Origin: Hymenobacter ginkgonis
GTDB lineage: Bacteria; Bacteroidota; Bacteroidia; Cytophagales; Hymenobacteraceae
Assembly (NCBI RefSeq): GCF_009755225.1
Contig: NZ_WQKZ01000001.1
Span: 1,302,001-1,366,000 of the forward strand
Length of the DNA stretch: 64,000 bases
Direction: 5' to 3'
The stretch's first letter is position 1, and each line of letters begins with the position of its first letter. The translations under genes were made by a program, and so were the position numbers. The notes beneath the pieces are model-generated. The model did no database searches. It was not told the origin of the DNA and was given only the letters and a program-made list of their open reading frames with translations. Positions 49,278 through 58,064 of the stretch are shown one piece after another.

Positions 49278-50207
49278 CTAACCCGCAAGGCCCGCAAGGT
49301 AGCGCTCGGCATCGAGCGCGGCCATACAGCCACTACCAGCCGCCGTCACGGCTTGCCGGTAGGTGAAGTCCTGCACATCGCCGCAGGCAAACACGCCGTC
49401 TACATTCGTCTTAGAAGTGCCGGGTAGGGTTTTGAGGTAGCCCTGCTCGTCGTGGTGCAAGTAATTCTGAAAAATCTTGGAATTAGGTTCGTGGCCAATA
49501 GCCACAAAGAACCCGTCAATTGCAATCTCACGCGTCTCGTGGGTTAACAGATTTTTCACCCGCACCCCTTCCACTCCGTGCTCCCCCAGGATTTCTTCGG
49601 TCGCCGTATCGAATAACACCTCAATTTTAGGGTTGTCGAGCACGCGCTTCTGCATAATTTTTGAAGCGCGCATGGCGTCTTTGCGCACCAGCATGTACAC
49701 CTTCGAGCACAAGTTGGCGAGGTAGCTAGCTTCTTCAGCCGCCGTGTCGCCAGCTCCCACAATGGCCACTTCCTTACCCCGGTAAAAGAAGCCGTCGCAC
49801 ACGGCGCAGGCCGATACCCCCGAGCCATTCAGGCGCGCTTCCGAAGGCAAACCCAACCACTTAGCCGAAGCGCCGGTAGCGATGATAACAGCATCAGCCG
49901 TTAGCTCAATCGTCTCATCAATCGTGATTTTGTGCGGATGCCCCGAGAAGTCAACTTTCGTAGCGATGCCGTAGCGGATGTCGGTGCCAAAGCGCGTAGC
50001 CTGCTTTTTCAGGTCTTCCATCATTTCAGGCCCCATCACGCCGTCAGGGTACCCCGGAAAATTCTCTACATCATTGGTGATGGTGAGCTGTCCGCCGGGC
50101 TGCAAGCCCATGTACATAACGGGCTTCAAGCCGGCGCGCGCTGCATATATCGCGGCCGTATAGCCCGCCGGCCCCGAACCAATTATCAAGCAATGAATAT
50201 GTTCCAT
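49278..50207 (-). CDS. trxB: Thioredoxin-disulfide reductase
   Basis: 309 residues. It is an FAD enzyme that moves electrons from NADPH to thioredoxin. The FAD motif GSGPAGYTAAIYAAR starts the protein. The active-site pair CAVC is near residue 137 and the NADPH motif GAGDTAAEEASYL near residue 153. The C-terminal FACGDVQD segment is standard. The ATG at 50207 begins MEHIHCLIIGSG. It lies downstream of rpoD, past a terminator. Confidence 0.95.
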   Translation of the reverse strand: MEHIHCLIIGSGPAGYTAAIYAARAGLKPVMYMGLQPGGQLTITNDVENFPGYPDGVMGPEMMEDLKKQATRFGTDIRYGIATKVDFSGHPHKITIDETIELTADAVIIATGASAKWLGLPSEARLNGSGVSACAVCDGFFYRGKEVAIVGAGDTAAEEASYLANLCSKVYMLVRKDAMRASKIMQKRVLDNPKIEVLFDTATEEILGEHGVEGVRVKNLLTHETREIAIDGFFVAIGHEPNSKIFQNYLHHDEQGYLKTLPGTSKTNVDGVFACGDVQDFTYRQAVTAAGSGCMAALDAERYLAGLAG

Positions 50208-50306
50208 AAAACAGCAACGCGATTGCAATAACTCGCGTCTCCAAACTGTAAGAGATTAAACCAAAAATGCGCGTTTCCTTCGCAAAAGTCGCGCTTTCGT
50301 CTACAA

Positions 50307-50334
50307 AAAACCCCAACCTTACAGTCGGGGTTTT
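50307..50334 (-). terminator. rpoD terminator
   Basis: An 8-bp stem (50307-50314 with 50327-50334; AAAACCCC/GGGGTTTT) with a 12-nt loop, followed by further T residues on the minus strand. It lies 25 bp after the rpoD stop. Confidence 0.7.
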
Positions 50335-50358
50335 GAGTTGTACAAAATTACGTAAAAA

Positions 50359-51222
50359 CTAGCCCAGATAAGGCTTCAGGGCCTTCGAGCGCGAGGTATG
50401 GCGCAAGCGCCGAATGGCTTTCTCTTTAATCTGACGCACCCGCTCGCGAGTCAGGTTAAACTTCTCACCAATCTCTTCGAGCGTCAGTGCCGCCTCGCCA
50501 TTCAGCCCAAAATAGAGCGTAATCACGTCGGCCTCACGCTTAGTCAAGGTAGAAAGAGCCCGCTGCACTTCTTTGCGTAGCGAATCATTCATCAGACCTG
50601 AATCAGGCGTTTCTTCGTCTTCGTTTTCGAGTACGTCGAGCAGACGGTTTTCCTCACCTTGCACAAAGGGAGCATCTACCGATACGTGACGACCCGAAAT
50701 TTTCAGGGTATCAACCACCTCTGAAGTAGTCAGTTCCAGTACTTCAGCAATTTCCTCGGGCGAGGGCTCCCGCTCAAATTTTTGCTCAAGCTCCGAAAAC
50801 GATTTGCTGATTTTATTCAACGAACCTACCCGATTTAGGGGCAAACGCACAATGCGGCTCTGCTCAGCCAAAGCCTGCAGAATGCTCTGGCGAATCCACC
50901 AAACAGCGTAAGAGATAAATTTAAAGCCTCGAGTTTCATCAAAGCGCTTTGCTGCTTTGATAAGACCTAGGTTACCTTCATTGATGAGGTCACCCAAGCT
51001 AAGACCTTGATTCTGATACTGTTTTGCTACCGACACTACGAAGCGCAGGTTGGCTTTAGTCAGTTTTTCTAGCGCTTTTTGGTCTCCATCGCGGATGCGC
51101 TGGGCCAAGGTTACCTCTTCGTCGGGCGTCAGCAGGTCCACTTTACCAATCTCCTGGAGGTATTTATCCAGCGACTGGCTTTCGCGGTTAGTAATCTGCT
51201 TGCTGATTTTTAGCTGTCTCAT
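50359..51222 (-). CDS. rpoD: Primary RNA polymerase sigma factor (RpoD/SigA)
   Basis: 287 residues, the short form usual in Bacteroidota, without a long region 1.1. Region 1.2 ([21 protein letters not shown]) opens it. Region 2 shows [26 protein letters not shown], with the aromatic residues that melt the -7 box. Region 3 follows, and region 4.2 ([28 protein letters not shown]) binds the -33 region. It directs most transcription, including genes with TTTG/TAnnTTTG promoters here. Stands alone on the minus strand. Confidence 0.96.
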   Translation of the reverse strand: MRQLKISKQITNRESQSLDKYLQEIGKVDLLTPDEEVTLAQRIRDGDQKALEKLTKANLRFVVSVAKQYQNQGLSLGDLINEGNLGLIKAAKRFDETRGFKFISYAVWWIRQSILQALAEQSRIVRLPLNRVGSLNKISKSFSELEQKFEREPSPEEIAEVLELTTSEVVDTLKISGRHVSVDAPFVQGEENRLLDVLENEDEETPDSGLMNDSLRKEVQRALSTLTKREADVITLYFGLNGEAALTLEEIGEKFNLTRERVRQIKEKAIRRLRHTSRSKALKPYLG

Positions 51223-51352
51223 CGGTAACGGCGCTAATTAAATAGTTGTAAAGGAGTTAGAGGAAAACATACGCGGCGGCCGAGCCCCGGCCGGTTCAAT
51301 GGAAAACAACACGACTATACGGGCGAAAGTTCTTTTGGGATAATTAAGCATT

Positions 51353-51414
51353 GGGTAGCAAAGTCGTAAGAAAGTTCGAAACGTTGTCTCGATTTTCCTG
51401 CGACTTTGCTACCC
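51353..51414. terminator. Hairpin after pnp
   Basis: Perfect 14-bp arms (51353-51366 and 51401-51414) enclose 34 nt. It lies 18 bp beyond the pnp stop, at the 3' end of its minus-strand transcript. T-richness is weak; it may be a 3' end that PNPase itself processes. Confidence 0.55.
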
Positions 51415-51431
51415 CTGCTTCACTACTAGAA

Positions 51432-53570
51432 CTAAGCCGGCTTTTCCAGCAGCACTTTGCGGGAGAGGCGGTATTTGCCAGTCTTTTTGTCGATGTCCAC
51501 CAGCTTCACGTCAATCTCCTGCCCTACTTCCAGCACGCCTTCAAGCGAGGCAATCCGGTCGTGGGTTACTTCCGAGATGTGCAGTAGGCCATCTTTGCCC
51601 GGCATAATCTCCACGAACGCGCCATAAGGCTGAATCGAGCGCACTTTGCCTTTGTAAGTTTCACCTACTTCGGGCTGAGCCGCAATAGCCCGAATGCGGT
51701 CGATGGCGCCCTGCATGTCGGTCTGGTTGGAAGCATAAATGCTCACGTGGCCCTTCTCATCCTTTTCCTCGATGATAACGGTCGCGTTAGTATCCTTTTG
51801 AATCTGCTGAATGACTTTACCACCTGGCCCGATAATGGCACCGATAAATTCTTTATCAATCAACATTTTGTGCGAACGCGGAGTGTGAGCCTTCAACTCG
51901 GCAGCCGGAGCGGCGATAGTCTTGGCCATCTCGCGCAGGATATGCAGGCGGCCTTCGCGGGCCTGGTGCAGCGCGGCGGTCAAAATCTCATTGCTCAAAC
52001 CCTGGATTTTGATATCCATCTGGCAAGCGCAGATACCTTTCTCCGTGCCTGTTACCTTGAAATCCATGTCGCCGAGGTGGTCCTCGTCGCCTAGGATATC
52101 CGAGAGTACAGCATATTCACCGGTTTCCTTATCCTGCACGAGGCCCATGGCGATACCCGCCACGGCGGCACGCACTTTTACGCCAGCATCCATTAGCGCC
52201 AATGAACCGGCGCAAACGGTAGCCATCGAACTAGAGCCGTTCGACTCTAAGATGTCCGACACAATACGGATAGTGTAGGGGTTCTCTTCATCGGGGGGTA
52301 GGACGCGCTTGAGCGAGCGAGCAGCCAGGTTGCCGTGGCCGATTTCGCGGCGACCAGCCCCACGGTTTGGCTTTACTTCTCCAGTTGAGAAACCGGGGAA
52401 GTTATAGTGCAGCATGAACTTCGAATAGCCCTTGGTTAGCGGCTGGTCGATGATTTGCTCATCGAGCTTCGTGCCGAGGGTAGCGGTAGTTAGGCTCTGG
52501 GTTTCACCGCGGGTGAAGATGGCCGAGCCGTGAGCACCAGGCAAGTAGTTGATTTCCGACCAGATAGGCCGAATTTCGGTGAGCTGGCGGCCATCGAGGC
52601 GCACGCGCTCCTTCACCATCATGTCGCGGATAGCTTTTTTCTCCGCCGACGAATAATAGCGGCTGAACTGCTTGGTATCAAGCTCGGGCTGCTCAGCTAT
52701 TAGCTTATCCAAGAAAGCTTTCTTCACACTCGTAAAACCTTCCTTGCGGCCGGCTTTGCTGGTGTTGCCCGAACGGGCTACCTCGTAAGCACCTTGGTAG
52801 ATGCCTTCGTGGATAAGCTTTTTCAACGCCTCGTTTTCCTCATATTTCGGATATTCACGCGGTGCTGACTCTGGCGTGCGGCCTACGGCTTCGGCCAAGT
52901 CTTTCTGCAACTGAACCTGGGCCTTAATGGCTTCGTGGCCGAAAGCAATGGCTGCCACCATTTCCTCCTCGCTTACTTCGTTCATTTCGCCTTCCACCAT
53001 GGCTACCGAGTCGGCTGTGGCACCTACGATGAGGTCCATATCGGCGCGTTGCAAGTCGCTGGTTTTAGGATTAATCTGGAACTGGCCGTCGATACGCGCC
53101 ACGCGCACCTCCGAAATTGGGCCAGCGAATGGGATATCCGAAATTGATAGAGCAGCTGAGGCAGCCAAAGCAGCCAAGGCATCGGGTTGCACTTCTTTAT
53201 CGGCCGAGATGAGGGTAATCATTACCTGCACCTCATAGTGGTAGTCCTTAGGGAACATTGGCCGCAGAATACGGTCAACGAGGCGACAAATCAAGATTTC
53301 GTAGTCTGACAAGCGGCCTTCGCGGCGCTGAAACGAGCCCGGAATCTTGCCAGCTGAGCCAAATTTTTCTTGATAGTCAACTGATAAAGGCAAAAAATCT
53401 ACGCCTTCGCGTTGGCTGGGAGCTGATACCACCGTGGCAAGCAGCATTGTGTCGCCAAGGCGCACTACAACAGCACCATCAGCAAATTTGGCGAGTTTGC
53501 CGGTTTCAATTGAAATCTGGCGGCCGTCGGGCAGCGCCAGCGTTTTAGTAATCGCGTGGGGAGCGGGCAT
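51432..53570 (-). CDS. pnp: Polyribonucleotide nucleotidyltransferase (PNPase)
   Basis: 712 residues. PNPase degrades RNA from the 3' end with phosphate and acts in RNA turnover. Two RNase PH-like domains are joined by an alpha-helical linker. The C-terminal KH domain ([22 protein letters not shown]) and S1 domain ([29 protein letters not shown]) follow. Length is normal. rpsO lies just upstream on the same strand, the classical rpsO-pnp order, but a strong terminator separates them. Confidence 0.96.
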   Translation of the reverse strand: MPAPHAITKTLALPDGRQISIETGKLAKFADGAVVVRLGDTMLLATVVSAPSQREGVDFLPLSVDYQEKFGSAGKIPGSFQRREGRLSDYEILICRLVDRILRPMFPKDYHYEVQVMITLISADKEVQPDALAALAASAALSISDIPFAGPISEVRVARIDGQFQINPKTSDLQRADMDLIVGATADSVAMVEGEMNEVSEEEMVAAIAFGHEAIKAQVQLQKDLAEAVGRTPESAPREYPKYEENEALKKLIHEGIYQGAYEVARSGNTSKAGRKEGFTSVKKAFLDKLIAEQPELDTKQFSRYYSSAEKKAIRDMMVKERVRLDGRQLTEIRPIWSEINYLPGAHGSAIFTRGETQSLTTATLGTKLDEQIIDQPLTKGYSKFMLHYNFPGFSTGEVKPNRGAGRREIGHGNLAARSLKRVLPPDEENPYTIRIVSDILESNGSSSMATVCAGSLALMDAGVKVRAAVAGIAMGLVQDKETGEYAVLSDILGDEDHLGDMDFKVTGTEKGICACQMDIKIQGLSNEILTAALHQAREGRLHILREMAKTIAAPAAELKAHTPRSHKMLIDKEFIGAIIGPGGKVIQQIQKDTNATVIIEEKDEKGHVSIYASNQTDMQGAIDRIRAIAAQPEVGETYKGKVRSIQPYGAFVEIMPGKDGLLHISEVTHDRIASLEGVLEVGQEIDVKLVDIDKKTGKYRLSRKVLLEKPA

Positions 53571-53713
53571 TTGGGAGGGTTAGACTAGAGACGTTAGATT
53601 AGGAGACATGAGAAGAAGTACAACCCTGATTAGAACAAGCCCCGCAAGCATAAAGCTTTAGCGGTCACCTGGCTAACGTCTCATGTCGAAGCAGCAGAAA
53701 ATGGGCAAAAAAA

Positions 53714-53749
53714 AGAGTAGGGAACCTTCGCTAGAAGGCTCCCTACTCT
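53714..53749 (-). terminator. rpsO terminator
   Basis: A stem of about 15 bp with one mismatch (53714-53729 and 53734-53749) and a 4-nt loop, followed on the minus strand by T8. It lies 12 bp after the rpsO stop. Confidence 0.85.
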
Positions 53750-53761
53750 CAGCAGATGGGC

Positions 53762-54037
53762 TTACTTACGGATGCCCAACTCCTTGATAATGGCGCGGTA
53801 GCGGTTGATTTCGCGGTGCTGTAGGAAGTCGAGCATCCGGCGGCGCTTACCAACCAGCTTCAGCAGACCCAAGCGGGTGCTGTGGTCTTTTTTGTTCACC
53901 TTCAGGTGCTCCGTCAGGTGCTGGATGCGGTGCGTAAACAGGGCGATTTGCGACTCCGCGGAGCCCGTGTCGGTATTTACTTTTTGAAGGCTGTTCTTTT
54001 CGAAGATGGCCTGTTTGGCCTCGGTCGAGAGTTTCAT
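53762..54037 (-). CDS. rpsO: 30S ribosomal protein S15
   Basis: 91 residues, normal length. S15 binds 16S rRNA early in 30S assembly. The four-helix fold and family residues (TGSAESQIALFTHRIQHLTEHLKVNKKDHSTRLGL and KRRRMLDFLQ) are all present. It precedes pnp in the usual order, with its own terminator between. Many bacteria autoregulate rpsO by mRNA binding; no such site can be identified here. Confidence 0.97.
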   Translation of the reverse strand: MKLSTEAKQAIFEKNSLQKVNTDTGSAESQIALFTHRIQHLTEHLKVNKKDHSTRLGLLKLVGKRRRMLDFLQHREINRYRAIIKELGIRK

Positions 54038-54133
54038 CGGCAGATAGGGAGAACCCGTCTTTGATTAAAAAAATGAGAAAAAGAATACCCCACACCGCGG
54101 GGCGGGTGCAAAGGTACGTGATTTTTAGCGGAA

Positions 54134-55591
54134 TTACAAGCTTGCCTCTGGGGTAGGCGCCGCTAGCTGCCTTAAGCGGGGAAAGCGGGGTAGGCGCTGC
54201 GCCAGCCGCCGCCAAAAGTCAGTTTCGAGCAGGCCCGAATCATTGTAAGCTTGATAGAGGAAGAATAGGCCCGCTGGCAGTAGAATAAGATTAGACAGCC
54301 ACATGCCTACCCCCACGGGTAGCACAAACTCGCGGCCGTATTTCGAACCCATCGTATCGAATACGTAGAAAATAATAAAGAACAGGATGGAAATGAGAAT
54401 AGGGACGCCCAAACCGCCTTTTTTAATAATAGCGCCGAGTGGAGCCCCAATCAAAAACATTAGCAATACGGCTACTGACTGCGTGTACTTGCGGTACACT
54501 TCAATGCGGAATTCGGCTGAGTCACGCGCAATCTCGAAAAGCCGCTGCGAGCTAGAAGTGATAAACGTGCTTACGTTGCGGGCTCGGTTGAGGGCTTGCT
54601 CGGCGTGCGCCGAGGTTAGGGGGGGTAGGCGCGATGGCGGAATTTGCAGGGCAGCCACCCGGCGGTTGAGCGCCCGGGTCGTGGTATCGAGGCGCATGTA
54701 GGTATAGTAGCCACCAAGGCGAACTGGCAATAGGTTGCGCTCGCGGCGTAGTGTTCGCTGAATGGAGTCGGTGCCGTGAAACAGTTGCGGGATATTCAGC
54801 ATCATGCGGTTCTGCTGAAACAGCTCCCGCTTCGTTTTATTCATGTTAAACGATGATAACGAGAAAGTTATCATATTACGTTTAAAAGCCTGCCGAATAA
54901 AGGAAGCAGCTGAACGGTCGCGCGAGTCAGGCTGCTCCACGTAGTTGTGCCCCCGAAACAACTCGAGCCCCAGGTATTGGCCCCCAAAACGCATGAACAT
55001 CCGGCCAGAATCGGCCAGCATCACGGTGGCGTTACCTGATTTCTGCGTGTGGTCATAAATCATGATACCCATGAGGATATCTTTATTAGGACCTACTTTC
55101 TTATCAACCTTAATAGTGTAACCGGGAATACCGTTGTAGAAAACGCCTTCTCGGATGTCCAAAGCCAGTTTTTTCTGACGCACATCCCACAGAAGGCTGT
55201 ACGCGTTAAGGTTGGCCTTAGGCACGATGTGACCATTAAACCAAAATGCGGCCCCAGCCAGTAACATGCTCACTATCCACACCGGCCGCAAAATCCGCGT
55301 CAGCGCTACCCCCGATGCTTTGATGGCCGTTAATTCGTGGTGCTCGCCTAGGTTGCCATATGTCATCAACGAGGACAGCAGCACGGCCAGCGGCAGCGAG
55401 ATGGGCACAATGAGAATGCTGAAATAAAACAGCAATTGGAGCAGCACAGCCGCCCCCAAGTCTTTGCCCACGATATCATCGAGGTATTTCAGCAGCGTAT
55501 GCGTAAGCAGAATAAATTCTACTACTGCAAACGTGAGCAAAAATGGTCCCGCAAAGGCCTTGAGAATAAGCTTGTCAAGTTTCTTTATCAT
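54134..55591 (-). CDS. LptF/LptG-type (YjgP/YjgQ) permease
   Basis: 485 residues. Two N-terminal and one long C-terminal membrane blocks (about 12-125 and 385-470) surround a large periplasmic part. The start KLDKLILKAFAGPFLLTF and the HELTAIKASGVALTRILRP segment are typical. In Bacteroidota a single LptF/LptG-like protein is often found. It probably belongs to the LPS-export ABC complex with LptB and LptC. No other lpt gene is in the window. It follows the START-like gene on the same strand by about 60 bp. Confidence 0.88.
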   Translation of the reverse strand: MIKKLDKLILKAFAGPFLLTFAVVEFILLTHTLLKYLDDIVGKDLGAAVLLQLLFYFSILIVPISLPLAVLLSSLMTYGNLGEHHELTAIKASGVALTRILRPVWIVSMLLAGAAFWFNGHIVPKANLNAYSLLWDVRQKKLALDIREGVFYNGIPGYTIKVDKKVGPNKDILMGIMIYDHTQKSGNATVMLADSGRMFMRFGGQYLGLELFRGHNYVEQPDSRDRSAASFIRQAFKRNMITFSLSSFNMNKTKRELFQQNRMMLNIPQLFHGTDSIQRTLRRERNLLPVRLGGYYTYMRLDTTTRALNRRVAALQIPPSRLPPLTSAHAEQALNRARNVSTFITSSSQRLFEIARDSAEFRIEVYRKYTQSVAVLLMFLIGAPLGAIIKKGGLGVPILISILFFIIFYVFDTMGSKYGREFVLPVGVGMWLSNLILLPAGLFFLYQAYNDSGLLETDFWRRLAQRLPRFPRLRQLAAPTPEASL

Positions 55592-55652
55592 ACCTAGCCT
55601 GCTGTTAAAGCTGAGCTGCTAACGCTAATTAGGGCGCGATAGTGCGCAGGGC

Positions 55653-56066
55653 CTACCCCCCTACCTGCTCCCGAAGCTTGCTCACTAGCCCTTCCCAAAG
55701 TTCCTGCTGCTCCTTTGTGTCGGTATGGTCCGAATAATCTGTTACGCGCAGAAAAACCTCATCCGTAATTCGCGAATACTCCAGTGTGAAATCCAAGTAG
55801 TTAGCATCAAGCTGCGGGCGTTTATGCTCGTCCAGGAAAACGTAGCGAATAGAACGACCGGGGCGCTGTATAGCCACCTCAGCGTAGTGGTTCTGCTTGT
55901 CCCACACCATATTGAAGCGATGTTCGGGGTCGAGGCGTACATCATCACAGAACCATTGCGACAAGCCGGAAGCTGAAGCGATGTAGGGAAACAGTAACTT
56001 GGGAGAAGCGTTTATCGAGTATTCCATCTCGAAGCGCCGCTTGGCGCTGGCAGTGGGCACAGCCAT
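55653..56066 (-). CDS. START-like/SRPBCC-fold protein
   Basis: 137 residues. An AHSA1/START-type helix-grip fold is suggested by EMEYSINASPKLLFPYIASASGLSQWFCDDV and the strands that follow (NHYAEVAIQRPGRSIRYVFLD, YLDFTLEYSRITDEVFLRVTDY). Bacteroidota encode this single-domain 'START-like' protein widely; its ligand and role are unknown. I chose the ATG at 56066. An older ATG at 56096 is possible. It runs in the same direction as the LptF/LptG-like gene downstream. Confidence 0.82.
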   Translation of the reverse strand: MAVPTASAKRRFEMEYSINASPKLLFPYIASASGLSQWFCDDVRLDPEHRFNMVWDKQNHYAEVAIQRPGRSIRYVFLDEHKRPQLDANYLDFTLEYSRITDEVFLRVTDYSDHTDTKEQQELWEGLVSKLREQVGG

Positions 56067-56151
56067 AAGTACATAGGGTGGATGAGCCCGAGCCAACCGC
56101 TGGTTAAAAGCGGCTCCGCGGGCAAGAGAACAACATTTTTTTGCAGTGAGA

Positions 56152-56182
56152 TTTGCAAAGAAGCAGTTTTTTGCTACCTTTG
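56152..56182 (+). promoter_or_regulatory. tRNA-Met promoter
   Basis: TTTG (56152-56155), 19 nt, then TACCTTTG (56175-56182): an exact match to the Bacteroidota -33/-7 pattern. The tRNA starts 18 bp further on, as expected for a short processed leader. Confidence 0.8.
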
Positions 56183-56199
56183 CACTCCCAAACCGACTT

Positions 56200-56273
56200 G
56201 GCGGGGTAGCTCAGTTGGTTAGAGCACAGGATTCATAACCCTGAGGTCACGAGTTCAACTCTCGTCCCCGCTA
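56200..56273 (+). tRNA. tRNA-Met (CAU anticodon)
   Basis: A complete cloverleaf of 74 nt. The acceptor GGCGGGG pairs with CCCCGCT (one G-U). The D-arm is GCTC/GAGC, the anticodon loop TTCATAA, and the T-arm ACGAG TTCAACT CTCGT. A32-39 stem closure shows an A-C mismatch next to the loop. It lacks the C1-A72 mismatch of initiators, so it is probably the elongator methionine tRNA. CCA is not encoded. It has a strong promoter and a T-rich terminator. Confidence 0.93.
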
Positions 56274-56278
56274 CTTGG

Positions 56279-56314
56279 AAAAACCGTTCTGGCCTTGGCT
56301 GGAACGGTTTTTTT
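56279..56314 (+). terminator. tRNA-Met terminator
   Basis: An A-rich left arm from 56279 pairs with GGAACGGTTTT ending near 56311, about 12 bp including one wobble, followed by T residues. It starts 5 bp after the tRNA. Confidence 0.85.
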
Positions 56315-56366
56315 GTAGCCTGCCGTCGGAGTAGATTTTTAATCAGATTATTTGTGCCTAAACGAC

Positions 56367-56401
56367 AAAGCGCTTGCCTCCATAATGGGGGCAAGCGCTT
56401 T
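56367..56401. terminator. rplT operon terminator
   Basis: A 12-bp stem (56367-56378 with 56390-56401), ending in A3/T4. It lies 47 bp after the rplT stop on the minus strand and may also stop read-through from the tRNA. Confidence 0.75.
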
Positions 56402-56447
56402 TCAGGTTCAGTCGACTGGTGGAAGCAACTAGTAGCCTCCGCCTACA

Positions 56448-56792
56448 TTACTTCGCTTTCTCAACGATGCCCGCAAAAGCAGCGGGGTGGTTCAAGGCCA
56501 AGTCGGCCAAAACTTTGCGGTTGAGGTCGATGCCAGCCCGCTTTAGGCCACCCATCAATTGCGAATACGAAAGACCGTGCTCACGGGCACCAGCGTTAAT
56601 ACGCTGAATCCAGAGGGCGCGGAATTCGCGCTTTTTCACCTTGCGGTCGCGGTAGGCATAGAGCAAGCCCTTTTCTACGGCGTTCTTAGCAACGGTCCAA
56701 ACATTCTTGCGCCGGCCATAGTAGCCTTTGGCGAGGCGCATTATTTTTTTACGGCGGTGGCGCGAGGCCACGTGGTTTACACTCCTTGGCAT
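56448..56792 (-). CDS. rplT: 50S ribosomal protein L20
   Basis: 114 residues, normal length. L20 binds 23S rRNA and is needed for early 50S assembly. [35 protein letters not shown] is the basic N-terminal extension and the globular end includes [35 protein letters not shown]. Last gene of the thrS-infC-rpmI-rplT cluster. In enterobacteria L20 represses this operon; here no site for that is visible. Confidence 0.98.
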   Translation of the reverse strand: MPRSVNHVASRHRRKKIMRLAKGYYGRRKNVWTVAKNAVEKGLLYAYRDRKVKKREFRALWIQRINAGAREHGLSYSQLMGGLKRAGIDLNRKVLADLALNHPAAFAGIVEKAK

Positions 56793-56862
56793 AACCTAAG
56801 TTGTTTTTGGCAGCCGGCGCTCAATAAAATACTGAAGCTTAAGCCGGAAGCCTGGTGATAAT

Positions 56863-57057
56863 TTAGATATTCAGCATTTGGCTTACCCGGTTCATGTCAG
56901 CTGAGCTAACAAGGCCGCTGTGGGTGAGCGCGCGCTTACGCTTGGTGCTCTTCTTGGTCAGAATGTGCGACTTAAAAGCGTGCTTACGCTTCACTTTGCC
57001 AGTGCCAGTCAGCTTGAAACGCTTTTTGGCACCCGACTTGGTTTTTACTTTGGGCAT
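56863..57057 (-). CDS. rpmI: 50S ribosomal protein L35
   Basis: 64 residues, normal length. The sequence [20 protein letters not shown] and [20 protein letters not shown] fits L35 closely. The ATG at 57057 gives the standard N-terminus; an earlier in-frame start would add about 20 unrelated residues. It lies between infC and rplT in the classical order. Confidence 0.96.
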   Translation of the reverse strand: MPKVKTKSGAKKRFKLTGTGKVKRKHAFKSHILTKKSTKRKRALTHSGLVSSADMNRVSQMLNI

Positions 57058-57144
57058 GGGTTGTGGTTGATTATTGATTGTTAGGTACTGACGCTGAACG
57101 ACTGGTTTAGTCGGCAACGGCAGCCATCAACAAACGGGGTTGAG

Positions 57145-57798
57145 CTATTCAGTAGCGGCCGGAGCCTCTTCTTTTTCTTTGGGAGCCTTATTCTCCTTGG
57201 GGGCAGCTGGCTTGTCGCTAGCAGGCTTAGGAGTAGGCTTGGGAGCTACAACAGCAGCTTTAGGTGCTAGGTAGAGGAACATCCGCTTGCCTTCAAGCTT
57301 AGGCAACTGCTCTACTTTGGCAATGTCTTCCAAGGCCTGGGCGAACTTGAGTAGCAAGATTTCGCCACGCTCTTTGAAGACGATGCTACGACCTACAAAG
57401 TGCACATAGCTTTTAATCTTAGCGCCTTCTTTAAGGAATTCGCGGGCATGCTTCAGCTTGAACTCAAAGTCGTGGTCATCAGTATTGGGGCCGAAACGGA
57501 TTTCCTTGATGACAACTTTAGTTTGTTTAGCCTTCAGCTCGCGCGTCTTTTTCTTCTGCTCGTACTTGAATTTCGAGTAGTCGATGACGCGGCAGACGGG
57601 CGGGGTGGCAGTGGGCGAAATCTCCACCAAGTCCAGGTTTTGGTCCTGGGCCATTTTGCGCGCCTGGTCGGTAGGGTAAATACCCTGCTCGACGTTGTCG
57701 CCGACGAGACGAACCTCGCGGGCGGTAATTTTCTGGTTGATTTTGAACGGCTCCTCCACCTGCTGGCGGGGCACGTACCGACGATTCGGGGTAGCTAT
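57145..57798 (-). CDS. infC: Translation initiation factor IF-3, probable AUA start
   Basis: About 217 residues. IF-3 checks start codons and keeps the subunits apart. The N-domain ([23 protein letters not shown]), linker and C-domain ([24 protein letters not shown]) are intact. A C-terminal Pro/Ala/Lys/Glu tail of about 40 residues extends past the usual end. No ATG, GTG or TTG fits the N-terminus. An in-frame ATA at 57798 lies 9 nt after a perfect AGGAGG (57808-57813). A non-standard start would allow autoregulation, as known for enterobacterial infC, which starts at AUU. Confidence 0.85.
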   Translation of the reverse strand: MATPNRRYVPRQQVEEPFKINQKITAREVRLVGDNVEQGIYPTDQARKMAQDQNLDLVEISPTATPPVCRVIDYSKFKYEQKKKTRELKAKQTKVVIKEIRFGPNTDDHDFEFKLKHAREFLKEGAKIKSYVHFVGRSIVFKERGEILLLKFAQALEDIAKVEQLPKLEGKRMFLYLAPKAAVVAPKPTPKPASDKPAAPKENKAPKEKEEAPAATE

Positions 57799-57807
57799 GG
57801 CGAAAGT

Positions 57808-57813
57808 CCTCCT
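57808..57813 (-). promoter_or_regulatory. Shine-Dalgarno that sets the infC start
   Basis: AGGAGG on the minus strand, 9 nt before an in-frame ATA. Strong SD sites are rare in Bacteroidota, so this one is notable and argues that the ATA is the true start. Confidence 0.6.
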
Positions 57814-57983
57814 GCTAAAAGTGGCGGAATATGAGTCTGTTGGGTTGAACACGCAGGTTTTGACCACGCGTTCGGGGGGCAAATATCGGTTATTTTATTG
57901 GCAAATCAAAATCATTTGCCAAGTAAGCGATACAGAAAGCTTTAAAGGGCTCTCTCTGAAGCTTACTACCCCTCGCAAATAAG

Positions 57984-58021
57984 GCGAGCCGGCCCACAAC
58001 TTTTGTTGACAGCCGGCTCGC
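57984..58021. terminator. Hairpin between thrS and infC
   Basis: A 10-bp GC stem (57984-57993 and 58012-58021) encloses an inner CAAC/GTTG stem with a TTTT loop. It lies 44 bp after the thrS stop. It may terminate thrS or attenuate transcription into infC. Confidence 0.6.
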
Positions 58022-58064
58022 TTGTTATGCATGAAGGGGGTAAAGCCGTAGAAACTGGGCCCTC

